A stretch of 64,000 nucleotides of DNA from Cytobacillus dafuensis (GCF_007995155.1 NZ_CP042593.1:972001-1036000); one strand, 5' to 3'. Positions 24,044 to 33,201 are shown, counted from the first letter of the stretch. Notes: a model not told the origin generated them from the sequence alone. Program-made: numbers and translations.

Positions 24044-24823
24044 ATGCTATTACGAGCAACCAATATTACGAAAGTTTATACATCCAAAAAAGGGAGCTAT
24101 TCTCACCACGCTCTTGACCAATTCAATCTTCAAGTTGAAAAAGGTGAGTTCATCGGGATAATGGGTCCGTCTGGAAGCGGTAAATCAACACTATTAAATA
24201 TATTAGCTATGATAGACAAGCCTTCAGCAGGAACGGTAGAAATCGATGGTGTGAATACAAGGCAGCTGAATGATAAAGAACTGGCACTTTTTCGTAGGAA
24301 AAGGCTTGGATTTGTATTTCAGGATTTTAATTTACTAGATACTTTGTCGGTAAAGGAAAATATTCTGCTGCCTCTCGTGCTCGAAAGTATGCCAAAAAAA
24401 GAAATGGAGAAAAGGCTTGCTGACATTACAGAAGTTCTTGGAATTGGTGAAATATTACTTAAAAGGACTTATGAAATTTCAGGTGGCCAGCAACAGAGAA
24501 CAGCGGCAGCAAGAGCTCTTATTCATAATCCTGAGCTGATTCTTGCAGATGAACCGACAGGAAACCTGGATTCAAAGGCTGCCCAGTCTTTAATGGAGGC
24601 ATTGGAGAAGTTAAATAAGGAGCAAGGACGGTCCATTTTAATGGTAACTCATGACCCGTTTGCAGCAAGCTATTGCAATCGAATTGTATTTATTCGAGAT
24701 GGGAAACCGTATACGGAAATTTATAGAGGAGAAAAGAGACAAGCCTTTTTCCAAAAAATCCTTGATGTTCTTTCGATGCTGGGAGGTTCCTTTGATGACA
24801 TTTCGTCAGCTCATTCTAAGTAA
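24044..24823 (+). CDS. BceA-type ABC transporter ATP-binding protein
   Basis: This 259-residue MacB/LolD-class ATPase has Walker A GPSGSGKST, Q loop VFQDFNLLD, signature EISGGQQQRTAAARAL and Walker B LILADEPTGNLD. With the permease it makes a BceAB-type machine that frees the membrane from cell-wall antibiotics such as bacitracin and also signals to the kinase. AAGGGGGATGG precedes the ATG. Its end overlaps the permease start by 29 bases. Confidence 0.94.
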   Translation: MLLRATNITKVYTSKKGSYSHHALDQFNLQVEKGEFIGIMGPSGSGKSTLLNILAMIDKPSAGTVEIDGVNTRQLNDKELALFRRKRLGFVFQDFNLLDTLSVKENILLPLVLESMPKKEMEKRLADITEVLGIGEILLKRTYEISGGQQQRTAAARALIHNPELILADEPTGNLDSKAAQSLMEALEKLNKEQGRSILMVTHDPFAASYCNRIVFIRDGKPYTEIYRGEKRQAFFQKILDVLSMLGGSFDDISSAHSK

Positions 24824-26723
24824 TATTAAAGGAAACTTCCAAAAATATAGCTCGTATTTTTTAAGCAGCACATTCACGGTTTTTATTTTCTATTTATTTT
24901 CTGCTTTTATCTTTCATCCAAGTGTGGAAGGGCAGAATATTCACGAAATCATTACGATACTAATAATTTCGTGTGAGATTGTTATTGTCTTTTTTACTGT
25001 TTTCTTTGTCCTTTATTCCAATTCTGCCTTCATGAAGTCTAGGAAGAAGGAATTTGGACTTTTGAAGCTAATAGGGCTTGAGAATAAACAGATAGCGAAG
25101 CTTGTATTTTTTGAGTTTACGATCATTTCAATTGGTGCGATTACGGTTGGCATTTTGTTTGGAGTATTATTTTCGAAGCTGTTTTTTATGGGGATTAATG
25201 CGATTTTACAGCCAGAAATACCACTTGCTTTTATTGTTCCACTAAAAGCGATCATGACAACGATTATCGTGTTTTTTGCCTTATTTGAATTCATTACCCT
25301 TATTGGACTGAAGGAAATTAGAAATAGTGAAATTATTGAACTCATTAAGGCTTCTAAAAAACCGAAGCAGCCACCAAAATATTCACTTGTGCTTGTTATA
25401 CTAGGCGTTCTACTATTAATAGGAGGGTATGCACTAGCGGCAGTATCAAACTTAGTCATTCTTTTCTTCTCGATGATTCCCATTTTAGTGCTAGTCATTC
25501 TAGGTACGTATCTATTATTTGGGCAATTATCGACAGCTGTATTGTATAGATTGAGGGATTCCTCCTCACTTTATTGGAAAAAAACGAATATGACAACAAT
25601 CAGCATGCTTGTTTTTAAAATCAAGGATAATGCGAGAATTTTAAGCATAGCAACCATTTTAAGTGCAGTCGTAACTTCAAGTATGGGGCTTCTTATTTGG
25701 TTTAATCATTTTTCTGGAGTTGCCATCCGCGGTCCACAGGATTTGATTATTTTGCAAAAAGGGTTGGATGAGAAAGAAAATGATTCGTATGATGAAGTGT
25801 CTACTCTTGCAAAGGAGCATGAGGTAGAAATAAAGCACTATGATAAAACGGTTGTTTTGCCATCAACGGTTACACTTCGAGATGAAAAAGTCTCCCCGAT
25901 GTGGATCATGTCAGAAAGTGATTATAATAAACGAGCTAAACAGATGAAACATGTTGAGCCGCTAAATATCAATGATGGAAAAGCTGTGTCTATCTCTCCG
26001 TTTGATCCATCGGAAGGAAAAAACTATCATCCGCCTAAGTATGAAGAAAAGGAAATGAAGATTGCAATTGCTGGAGGAATGGATACAATCGAGATCCAGT
26101 CATCCATATACGAAGTAACATTCATTCGGGGTCAGGATGGTGGAAATGCATTTCTTCTTGTCGCCGATGATAAAATCTTTGAGAAATGGGCGGGTGTCTT
26201 TCCGCGTCAGGAGCAGCTTGTCCTGCATGATTATTATTTCGGCGATTTAACAAATGCAAGCAATTTATTAACTGACTTAATGAATCAAAAGAAAGACGCA
26301 ACAATTTCTATTTATGATGGTTTTACAAACTATCTTGATATTAAAATGGGAAATAATCTTCTCTTATTTATCGGACTTTTTATCTCGATGCTGTTTTTCC
26401 TTGCGTCTGGAAGCTTAATCTTCTTCAAGCTGATGACAGAAATTGATGAGGACCGGCAAGCATTTGCGATCATGAGGAAATTGGGCATGACAGATGGAGA
26501 GGTTAGGCGTTCGGTGTCGGTGCAAATGGGGATCCTATTTTTCTTACCAGTAGTCGTTGGGACAGTACACACCTTTTTTGCCTTTAATAGCGCACGTGTA
26601 GCACTAGGCGCACCAACTGTCTTTAATACGGGGATAATTGCAATTGGTTTTTATTTGGTATTCCAGTTTGTATACTTTTTTATTACGAGAGCCATTTATA
26701 TGAGAAAAATTCTTCAGAAATAG
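24795..26723 (+). CDS. BceB-type ABC transporter permease
   Basis: The 642-residue protein has FtsX-like segments, ten hydrophobic helices in all, and a large hydrophilic domain between helices 7 and 8 (about residues 310-510), the drug-sensing outside domain typical of BceB. The C-terminal part has EIDEDRQAFAIMRKLGMTDGEVRRSV, the coupling region. ATG 24795 follows GGGAGG and overlaps the ATPase gene; the longer in-frame start at 24651 lies deep inside that gene and is not credible. The exact drug cannot be predicted, because the outside domain varies between paralogues. Confidence 0.92.
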   Translation: MTFRQLILSNIKGNFQKYSSYFLSSTFTVFIFYLFSAFIFHPSVEGQNIHEIITILIISCEIVIVFFTVFFVLYSNSAFMKSRKKEFGLLKLIGLENKQIAKLVFFEFTIISIGAITVGILFGVLFSKLFFMGINAILQPEIPLAFIVPLKAIMTTIIVFFALFEFITLIGLKEIRNSEIIELIKASKKPKQPPKYSLVLVILGVLLLIGGYALAAVSNLVILFFSMIPILVLVILGTYLLFGQLSTAVLYRLRDSSSLYWKKTNMTTISMLVFKIKDNARILSIATILSAVVTSSMGLLIWFNHFSGVAIRGPQDLIILQKGLDEKENDSYDEVSTLAKEHEVEIKHYDKTVVLPSTVTLRDEKVSPMWIMSESDYNKRAKQMKHVEPLNINDGKAVSISPFDPSEGKNYHPPKYEEKEMKIAIAGGMDTIEIQSSIYEVTFIRGQDGGNAFLLVADDKIFEKWAGVFPRQEQLVLHDYYFGDLTNASNLLTDLMNQKKDATISIYDGFTNYLDIKMGNNLLLFIGLFISMLFFLASGSLIFFKLMTEIDEDRQAFAIMRKLGMTDGEVRRSVSVQMGILFFLPVVVGTVHTFFAFNSARVALGAPTVFNTGIIAIGFYLVFQFVYFFITRAIYMRKILQK

Positions 26724-26740
26724 AGCTGATATTTCAAAAA

Positions 26741-26769
26741 AAATCCTCCTTTTGAAAAAAGGAGGATTT
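26741..26769. terminator. Bidirectional terminator
   Basis: AAATCCTCCTTTT and AAAAGGAGGATTT pair around GAA. It separates the convergent BceB and proline symporter genes and can end both transcripts. Confidence 0.9.
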
Positions 26770-26774
26770 ATCTA

Positions 26775-28256
26775 TTAAGATTCGCTTTTCAACAAGCGTA
26801 CACTTTCATCAAATTCTTTTTCAATTTCTTCATTATGACGATACGTAATCAAGCTGACAACGTATGAAAGGATTAAGTTGATCGCAAAGCCTGGAACGAT
26901 TTCATATAATGTGTCCCCAAGGCCAACATTCTTCCAAATGATAACCGTTAAAGCTCCAGCAATCATACCAACAATGGCACCCCAATTGGTCATCTTTTTC
27001 CAGAATAAGCTTAGAAGGATAACCGGGCCAAATGCCGCACCAAAGCCTGCCCATGCATAAGCAACTAGGCCAAGAATTGTATCATTTTGTTCAAAGGCGA
27101 GTACTGCTGCTATTAGTGAAATCGTTAATACAGCCATACGGCCAAAGAAAACATACTCTTTATCGGTTCCATTTTTTCTAAACAAAATTTTATACAAATC
27201 TTCAGTTAATGCACTTGACGTAACAATCAATTGTGAAGAAATCGTACTCATAATTGCTGCCATAACGGCTGCTAATAAGAATCCAGCAAATAAAGGATGG
27301 AAGAGAATCTGTCCTAATGTTAAAAAGACAGCTTCTGGATTGTCTAATGTATATTGGGTGTTCTGATGGAAAAAGGCTAGTCCAATTAAAGCTGTGAAAA
27401 TTGTTCCAATTAATGAGAAAATCATCCAGCCCATTCCAATTCTTCGAGCACTTTTTGTTTCTTTAACAGAACTAATAGCCATAAAGCGGACAATAATATG
27501 AGGCTGTCCAAAATAGCCTAAGCCCCATGCCAATGCAGAAATAATACCTAAAGTTGTTGTACCTTTGAAGAAATCAAGCATAGTCGGATCAATTTCACGA
27601 ATCGTATCAAATGTCCCACTAAAACCACCTGTTTGAGATAACGCTAATATTGGAACAAGAAGTAAGGCAACTAACATCATTATCCCTTGAATAAAATCTG
27701 TATAGCTTACCGCTAGGAAGCCGCCAAATAACGTATAGGCAACAGTAACACCGCCAACAATTAAGAGTCCAGTGTGGTAGGTTGAACCAAAGGAACTTTG
27801 GAAAAATACTGCTCCTGCAACCATTCCGGATGAAATATAGAAAGTAAAGAAAACAAGAATAACAAGTCCAGAAACAATTCTTAATAGTTTTGTTGAGTCC
27901 TTAAAACGATTTTCAAGATATCCTGGGATAGTAATGGAATCATTTGCAACCTGAGTGTAGGTACGTAATCTAGGTGCAACAAGAAGCCAGTTTAAATAGG
28001 CTCCAACAGTTAAACCTACAGCAATCCAAGCATCTGCTAAACCGCTTACATATATGCCTCCAGGTAAACCCATCAACAACCAGCCGCTCATATCTGCTGC
28101 TCCTGCACTTAAGGCTGTTACTGCAGGCCCGAGTGAACGGCCCCCAAGCATGTAATCTGTAAGGTTGCTCGTTTTTCGATATGCGTACCAGCCGATAAAA
28201 AGCATCATCGCCATATAAACGCAAATCGAAATGAGCTGAAGACCTGTATCTGACAT
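26775..28256 (-). CDS. putP: Sodium/proline symporter (PutP/OpuE)
   Basis: The 493-residue SSS-family protein has ~13 hydrophobic segments and the PutP hallmarks DYMLGGRSLGPAVTALSAGAADMSGW near the start, GYFGQPHIIVRFMAI in the middle and SSQLIVTSSALTEDLY. It imports proline with sodium, either as a nutrient (PutP) or an osmoprotectant (OpuE); sequence alone does not decide. ATG 28256 follows GGAGGGATG. No proline catabolic gene is near, which slightly favours an osmotic or standalone role. Confidence 0.92.
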   Translation of the reverse strand: MSDTGLQLISICVYMAMMLFIGWYAYRKTSNLTDYMLGGRSLGPAVTALSAGAADMSGWLLMGLPGGIYVSGLADAWIAVGLTVGAYLNWLLVAPRLRTYTQVANDSITIPGYLENRFKDSTKLLRIVSGLVILVFFTFYISSGMVAGAVFFQSSFGSTYHTGLLIVGGVTVAYTLFGGFLAVSYTDFIQGIMMLVALLLVPILALSQTGGFSGTFDTIREIDPTMLDFFKGTTTLGIISALAWGLGYFGQPHIIVRFMAISSVKETKSARRIGMGWMIFSLIGTIFTALIGLAFFHQNTQYTLDNPEAVFLTLGQILFHPLFAGFLLAAVMAAIMSTISSQLIVTSSALTEDLYKILFRKNGTDKEYVFFGRMAVLTISLIAAVLAFEQNDTILGLVAYAWAGFGAAFGPVILLSLFWKKMTNWGAIVGMIAGALTVIIWKNVGLGDTLYEIVPGFAINLILSYVVSLITYRHNEEIEKEFDESVRLLKSES

Positions 28257-28376
28257 TTACATCCCTCCATTTTTTGAAATTTGAATTTATAAAAATAGGA
28301 TTAAAACTATAAATATTCTAACATTAAATAATAAAAAAAACGATGTAAAATTTTTCTAAAATAATATATACAACAT

Positions 28377-28416
28377 AAAAATAGTGGATTCCATTAAAGA
28401 ATCGCACTATTTTTAT
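28377..28416 (-). terminator. Terminator after the DUF4083-like gene
   Basis: AAAATAGTGGATTC pairs with GAATCGCACTATTTT (one bulged base) around a seven-base loop; runs of A and T flank it, so it can act on the minus strand. Confidence 0.8.
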
Positions 28417-28423
28417 TATACAC

Positions 28424-28660
28424 TCACTCAACTTCTTTAAGCATATTTTCAATATTAGTTAAGCGGTTATTTAGTTCTTTAATTGCCTGCATTTGTTCTT
28501 GCTGATATACAGCGTTCTCTTTGTCTAACTTTAGTCTTTCATCAGCTCTTGATTCCATCCTTCGTACAATCCGAATAACAAAAATGATGATTAGAATAGT
28601 AATGAGCAAAGGGATGAGTAATGATCCAAATGCAAATAATTGAAAAAGTATATCCCCCAT
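28424..28660 (-). CDS. Small membrane protein (DUF4083-like)
   Basis: The 78-residue product has one long N-terminal membrane helix (about 8-30), then a basic RIVRRMESRADERLKLDKE stretch and a coiled-coil tail (EQMQAIKELNNRLTNIENMLKE). I think it belongs to DUF4083, of unknown role. ATG 28660 follows GGAGG by five bases; the in-frame ATG at 28672 overlaps that site and is less likely. It is downstream of and probably co-transcribed with the ArsR-type regulator, 42 bases away. Confidence 0.75.
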   Translation of the reverse strand: MGDILFQLFAFGSLLIPLLITILIIIFVIRIVRRMESRADERLKLDKENAVYQQEQMQAIKELNNRLTNIENMLKEVE

Positions 28661-28702
28661 AAGAACCTCCATAATTAAATAATCTTCTTTACCTTAAATA
28701 AT

Positions 28703-29026
28703 TTAATCCTTTCGATTTTTTATTGTGATACTTTCTGCAGCTTTAGCGATTAATTCCTCATTTAACGGAATGTTAAAAGAAATTAGTTCGTAATATTTCA
28801 TTGCCTTCCCGGAATCAGAAATTTCATGCTGACCTTTAATTAGCCCTGCATCCTCTAGCTTTTGTAGATGTAAATAAAGCAAGGGTCTGCTAATGCTTAA
28901 CATCCGAGCTAATTGACTAACATATTGCCTTTCTTGTTGGAGAATGCCGATAATTTTGATCCGATATGGATTAGACAATGCTTCAAGTGTCTTTAACAAC
29001 TCGTCGCCAAATAGTATATCTTTCAT
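28703..29026 (-). CDS. ArsR-family winged-helix regulator
   Basis: The 107-residue protein has a winged helix at about 8-85: LKTLEALSNPYRIKIIGIL, then recognition helix SISRPLLYLHLQKLEDAGLI. No metal-binding cysteines are present, so it probably senses something else. The ATG has no Shine-Dalgarno sequence; instead a perfect palindrome (29028-29045) abuts it. It is likely autoregulated and controls the small membrane protein after it. It is divergent from the rRNA methyltransferase gene. Confidence 0.87.
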   Translation of the reverse strand: MKDILFGDELLKTLEALSNPYRIKIIGILQQERQYVSQLARMLSISRPLLYLHLQKLEDAGLIKGQHEISDSGKAMKYYELISFNIPLNEELIAKAAESITIKNRKD

Positions 29027-29027
29027 A

Positions 29028-29045
29028 TGTAATAATTTTATTACA
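29028..29045. promoter_or_regulatory. Palindrome abutting the ArsR start codon
   Basis: TGTAATAA-TT-TTATTACA is a perfect dyad with eight-base arms, one base upstream of the ATG of the minus-strand regulator. It occupies the place where a ribosome binding site would be, so regulator binding would block the transcript start or the leader. Confidence 0.7.
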
Positions 29046-29176
29046 TGTATAAATAAATTGCAACAGGATAATAAAATTTTCTAGTATTTTTGTAAAACAG
29101 AATATATTTGGTGGAATTCCTCTCAAGTGTTAAGATCATTAATGAAAGATAGTATAAGAAATGATTGGGTGAACAA

Positions 29177-30373
29177 ATGAAAAAAGAAGAGTGCTTAAAA
29201 GTGAAATCAACATTTGTTAAAGGTTTACAATCTGGCAATCCTCTCATCACAGAGGATTGCATTGCCAATATTCCAAATGGTCTTGCTGAAGGGCAAATCA
29301 TTAGCTTTTTTGATGAGAAGAATCGATTTATAGCCAAAGGCTATTATGGTAAGCAGAATAAGGGGATAGGGTGGATCTTAAGCAGAGATCAGCAGGAGCA
29401 AATTGACCAGGTTTTTTTTGAGAGAAGAATAAAACAAGCAATGGATTGCAGAAAAATATTTTTTGATGATCCAGACACTTCGGCCTTTCGTATCTTTAAT
29501 GGGGAAGGCGACGGGATTGGCGGGCTGACCATTGATTTCTTTGCAGGGTTTTATTTAGTTACATGGTACAGCGAGGGAATTTATCATTTTAAAAATGAAG
29601 TGATAGAAGCGCTGCTTAATGTGGCAGAAGTAAAAGGGATCTATGAAAAAAAACGTTTTGCAATGAAGGGTACCTATTTGGAAGATGATGATTTCGTCAC
29701 TGGAGAACGTGCAGCTTTCCCTTTAATAGTAAAAGAAAATGGGATCAACTTTGCTGTATATCTGAATGACGGAGCAATGGTGGGAGTATTCCTAGATCAA
29801 AGGAATGTTCGAAAGGCAATTCGGGACAAATACGCAAAAGGAAAAACAGTATTAAATACCTTCTCTTATACAGGTGCCTTTTCAGTAGCTGCGGCATTGG
29901 GTGGTGCAGTAAAGACAACTAGTGTAGATCTTGCAAACCGCAGCAAAAGTAAGACGATTCAGCAATTTAGTCTAAATGGCATTGACTATGAAGCGCATGA
30001 CATCATTGTCGAAGATGTGTTCAATTATTTTAAATATGCAGTTCGGAAGCAACTGAAATTTGAAATGGTCATTCTCGATCCTCCGAGCTTTGCACGCTCA
30101 AAGAAACATACATTTAGTGCTGGAAAGGATTATACAGGTCTTCTTGAGGAAGCAATTCAAATAACAGAGAAAAATGGAATTATTGTTGCTTCTACAAATT
30201 GCAGTACTTTTAACATGGGTAAATTTAAAGGCTTCATTGAGAAGGCATTTAATAAAAGAGGAATAAAATACAAAATTCTTGAGGAATTTAGTCTCCCAGA
30301 GGATTTTAAGACGAAAAAGGAATTTCAAGAAGGCAATTACTTAAAAGTGGCGATTATTAAGAAGTTGACATGA
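29177..30373 (+). CDS. Class I rRNA (cytosine/guanine) methyltransferase, RlmI/RlmK type
   Basis: The N-terminal ~70 residues form a PUA-like RNA-binding domain (NPLITEDCIANIPNGLAEG). The middle and C-terminus form a Rossmann methyltransferase with VFLDQRNVRKAI, NTFSYTGAFSVAAALGGA (S-adenosylmethionine site), and motif IV DPPSFARSK. The 398-residue length fits the RlmI group, known in Bacillus as YwbD-like. Start is taken at ATG 29177; TTG 29165 is in frame upstream. Single gene; a bidirectional terminator follows. Confidence 0.9.
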   Translation: MKKEECLKVKSTFVKGLQSGNPLITEDCIANIPNGLAEGQIISFFDEKNRFIAKGYYGKQNKGIGWILSRDQQEQIDQVFFERRIKQAMDCRKIFFDDPDTSAFRIFNGEGDGIGGLTIDFFAGFYLVTWYSEGIYHFKNEVIEALLNVAEVKGIYEKKRFAMKGTYLEDDDFVTGERAAFPLIVKENGINFAVYLNDGAMVGVFLDQRNVRKAIRDKYAKGKTVLNTFSYTGAFSVAAALGGAVKTTSVDLANRSKSKTIQQFSLNGIDYEAHDIIVEDVFNYFKYAVRKQLKFEMVILDPPSFARSKKHTFSAGKDYTGLLEEAIQITEKNGIIVASTNCSTFNMGKFKGFIEKAFNKRGIKYKILEEFSLPEDFKTKKEFQEGNYLKVAIIKKLT

Positions 30374-30377
30374 AATG

Positions 30378-30427
30378 AATTAGGATGCAGCCCGTATGTT
30401 AAATAGAATACGGTCTACATCCTAATT
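30378..30427. terminator. Bidirectional terminator between methyltransferase and gdhA
   Basis: AATTAGGATG pairs with CATCCTAATT, with an inner CCGTAT/ATACGG stem; the genes on both sides converge on it. Confidence 0.85.
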
Positions 30428-30444
30428 TGTATTTTGAACAAATA

Positions 30445-31827
30445 TTAAACGACACCCTGTACAATCATGGCATCGGCTACACGAATAAAGCCGGCAATAT
30501 TCGAGCCCACAACGAGATTCCCTGGATAGCCATATTCATCAGCAGCTTTGACACTTTGACGATAAATATTCGTCATGATCATGTGAAGTTTCTCATCCAC
30601 TTCATCAAATGTCCATGCAATTCTTGCGCTGTTTTGGGCCATTTCTAAGGCAGAAACCGATACTCCCCCAGCGTTAGCTGCTTTGGCAGGTGCAAAAAGA
30701 ATATCATTTTTCAGAAATACATCGATCGCAGCTAATGTGGATGGCATATTGGCTCCTTCCCCAAGTGCCTTGACTCCATTCGCAACCAGTATTTTAGCAG
30801 AGCATTCATCTATTTCATTTTGAGTCGCACACGGAAGAGCGATGTCACAAGGAATGGACCAAATACCAGAACAGCCTTCCACATATTGAGCATGAGGATG
30901 TTCATTCACGTATTCATATATTCGTTTACCTTCAACCTCCTTCAAGCGCTTGACTGTTTCCAGATTAAGTCCGTTTTTGTCATAAACATATCCATTCGAG
31001 TCACTGCAAGCAACAACCTTAGCACCTAATTGCATCGCTTTTTCAATAGCGTATATAGAAACATTTCCCGAGCCAGACACGACAACAGTGCTGTCGCTAA
31101 AGCTAAGTCCTTTGTCAACTAGCATTTCTTCGACAAAGTAAACAAGACCGTAGCCTGTTGCTTCCGTACGTGCTAAGCTTCCTCCATATCCAAGCCCTTT
31201 TCCAGTTAGAACTCCTGCTTCATAGGCGCCGCGCAGTCTTTTGTACTGTCCATACATATAGCCGACTTCTCTTGCCCCGACACCGATATCTCCAGCTGGA
31301 ACATCGGTATCAGGGCCAATATGCCTGAATAATTCAGTCATAAAGCTTTGTGTGAAACGCATGATTTCACCATCTGATTTTTCCTTTGGATCGAAATCTG
31401 AGCCGCCTTTTGCTCCACCGATTGGCTGTCCTGTTAGGGAGTTTTTGAAAATTTGTTCAAAGCCGAGGAATTTAACGATGCTAGCATTGACTGTAGGGTG
31501 GAAACGGATGCCACCTTTATAGGGACCAAGCGTACTGCTGTACTGGACTCGGAATCCTCTATTTACCTGTACTTTTCCCTTATCATCTGTCCAAGGAACT
31601 CGGAAAGAGATGACTCTCTCAGGTTCAACGATTCTTTCAAGGATATTTTGATTCATATATTTTGGATGCTTTGAAAAAACAGGCACGAGTGAATCAAAAA
31701 TTTCTTCAACAGCTTGATGAAACTCAGTTTCAAAAGGATTTCTAATCTTCACCTTTTCAAATATTTCATTTACATAATCAATCGCAGCTCTGGACTCGTT
31801 CTGTTTCACTTCCTCTAAAGTTTGCAT
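30445..31827 (-). CDS. gdhA: NADP-type glutamate dehydrogenase
   Basis: The ~460-residue protein closely matches E. coli-type GdhA: FRVQYSSTLGPYKGGIRFHP, the catalytic-lysine loop GGAKGGSDFDP, DVPAGDIGVG and Rossmann start VVVSGSGNVSIYAIEKA. It makes glutamate from 2-oxoglutarate and ammonium with NADPH. This differs from the catabolic RocG/GudB enzymes of Bacillus subtilis. ATG 31827 is preferred over the TTG at 31836, which overlaps the GAGGGG site. It is divergent from gltC, which suggests that GltC regulates it here. Confidence 0.95.
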   Translation of the reverse strand: MQTLEEVKQNESRAAIDYVNEIFEKVKIRNPFETEFHQAVEEIFDSLVPVFSKHPKYMNQNILERIVEPERVISFRVPWTDDKGKVQVNRGFRVQYSSTLGPYKGGIRFHPTVNASIVKFLGFEQIFKNSLTGQPIGGAKGGSDFDPKEKSDGEIMRFTQSFMTELFRHIGPDTDVPAGDIGVGAREVGYMYGQYKRLRGAYEAGVLTGKGLGYGGSLARTEATGYGLVYFVEEMLVDKGLSFSDSTVVVSGSGNVSIYAIEKAMQLGAKVVACSDSNGYVYDKNGLNLETVKRLKEVEGKRIYEYVNEHPHAQYVEGCSGIWSIPCDIALPCATQNEIDECSAKILVANGVKALGEGANMPSTLAAIDVFLKNDILFAPAKAANAGGVSVSALEMAQNSARIAWTFDEVDEKLHMIMTNIYRQSVKAADEYGYPGNLVVGSNIAGFIRVADAMIVQGVV

Positions 31828-31943
31828 ATTTATCAAATCCCCTCTATATAAAATGTGTAAATAGCAAAGTGAAATAATATTAATAATGAATAATTATTAA
31901 AATAAATGGATTTTCTCATAAGGAAATTTTATAATGAAAAAAT

Positions 31944-31969
31944 AATCTAAACAATATGAATATTAGATA
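31944..31969. promoter_or_regulatory. Candidate LysR-type (GltC) binding dyad
   Basis: ATCTAA (31945-31950) and TTAGAT (31963-31968) form an inverted repeat separated by 12 bases in the divergent gdhA-gltC region. The size suits a LysR-family box, but the region is AT-rich. Confidence 0.45.
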
Positions 31970-32010
31970 AGAATCATGCCGTCATGAGATTAATGGGCGA
32001 GGTGAGTCAT

Positions 32011-32913
32011 TTGGAATTAAGGCAGATCCAATACTTTATGGAGGTTGCGAAGAGAGAACATGTAACAGAGGCTGCCGTTGCATTGCATGTTGCACAATCA
32101 GCGGTTAGCAGGCAGATTTTTAATTTAGAAGCTGAGCTGGGGGTGGATTTATTTATCCGTGAGGGCAGAAATGTTCGGTTGACTCCGATAGGAAAAATAT
32201 TTCTTGGACACATGGAGGAAGCGATGAATGTGATTGAAAATGCGAAACGGGAGGTGGATGAGTATCTAGATCCAGAAAAGGGGACGATTCGCATTGGTTT
32301 CCCAAGCAGTCTTGCTGCCTATACACTGCCAACTGCCATTTCTGCATTTAGCAGAAAGCATCCAGAAGTGAAATATCAATTACGTCAGGGCTCCTATCAA
32401 AGTTTAATAGATGGGGTAATAAAAGGTGAAATCGATATGGCGCTTCTTGGTCCTGTGCCAAAAGATGAGAAAAAAGTGTTGGGAAACATTTTATTTACCG
32501 AAAAAATAGTTGCTCTATTGCCAGTAAGACATCCTTTAGCTGATAGGAAATCGGTAAAGCTAAGCCAATTGCGGGATGATTCATTTGTATTGTTTCCGAA
32601 AGGATATATTCTACGTGAAATTACAATGAATGCCTGCCACCAGCAAGGATTTCAACCGTATGTGACATTTGAAGGAGAGGATATTGACGCGATAAAAGGC
32701 TTAGTCTCAGCAGGTCTTGGTGTAACGCTAATTCCAGAAATAACGTTAATTGACAGCTTGCCGCGCCATACAGTAAAAATCTCAGTTGAACCACAAGTTA
32801 CAAGGACGGTAGGGGTCATCATTCCAAACGATCGTGAAATGCTCCCAACCGCGAAGCTATTCCACGAGTTCCTGAATGAATTTTTCAACATGCTAGGTGA
32901 TTTCCAAAAATGA
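32011..32913 (+). CDS. gltC: LysR-family transcriptional regulator GltC
   Basis: The start LELRQIQYFMEVAKREHVTEAA, the helix-turn-helix LHVAQSAVSRQI, and later GEDIDAIKGLVSAGLGVTLIPE match Bacillus GltC along its whole length (~300 residues). GltC senses 2-oxoglutarate/glutamate balance and in Bacillus subtilis activates gltAB, the glutamate synthase genes. TTG 32011 follows GAGGTGA by five bases; an ATG at 31984 is in frame but has no site. Here it faces gdhA instead of gltAB. Confidence 0.92.
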   Translation: MELRQIQYFMEVAKREHVTEAAVALHVAQSAVSRQIFNLEAELGVDLFIREGRNVRLTPIGKIFLGHMEEAMNVIENAKREVDEYLDPEKGTIRIGFPSSLAAYTLPTAISAFSRKHPEVKYQLRQGSYQSLIDGVIKGEIDMALLGPVPKDEKKVLGNILFTEKIVALLPVRHPLADRKSVKLSQLRDDSFVLFPKGYILREITMNACHQQGFQPYVTFEGEDIDAIKGLVSAGLGVTLIPEITLIDSLPRHTVKISVEPQVTRTVGVIIPNDREMLPTAKLFHEFLNEFFNMLGDFQK

Positions 32914-32944
32914 GAAGAAAATGATTAAGCGAATAAAATATTAA

Positions 32945-32990
32945 GAGCCTGTTTTGAACAATCATTTATTCAAAACAGGCTCTATTATTT
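32945..32990 (+). terminator. Terminator of gltC
   Basis: GAGCCTGTTTTGAA pairs perfectly over 14 bases with TTCAAAACAGGCTC, followed by T-rich sequence. Confidence 0.9.
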
Positions 32991-33000
32991 TTGCCAATCT

Positions 33001-33131
33001 ATCACAGATTAACGGGCTGAAAAACCCTAACTGATTAAAATTTCACTTTATCGCAGATTAACGGGCAGTAAGACCCCCACTTCAAGGATTCGCGTATGCA
33101 AAGAAGAGTAAGTGGGGGATCAACTGCCCGT
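33001..33131. repeat. CAGATTAACGGGC repeat units, one with a long hairpin
   Basis: Two units begin with CAGATTAACGGGC (33004 and 33054). The second carries a long interrupted hairpin: ACGGGCAGT-CCCCCACTT pairs with AAGTGGGGG-ACTGCCCGT (33061-33131). A third related unit lies at 49866-49914. I recall this as a dispersed Bacillus intergenic family. Confidence 0.7.
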
Positions 33132-33154
33132 AAAGGCCCGATTGGTTCAACTAA

Positions 33155-33191
33155 CCATCAGTGGGGGATGAACAAAAACCCCCACTGATGG
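33155..33191. terminator. Strong hairpin downstream of the glutamate symporter gene
   Basis: CCATCAGTGGGGG and CCCCCACTGATGG pair over 13 bases around an 11-base loop. It lies 11 bases beyond the symporter stop on the minus strand. It lacks a clear T run, so it may stabilise the mRNA end or belong to the adjacent repeat family. Confidence 0.55.
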
Positions 33192-33201
33192 AAGTTTCAC
33201 T

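Noticed and set aside
24651..24794. Longer N-terminus for the BceB-type permease
   Set aside because: It would overlap the ATPase gene by 170 bases; the ATG at 24795 has GGGAGG and starts at the family's usual position.
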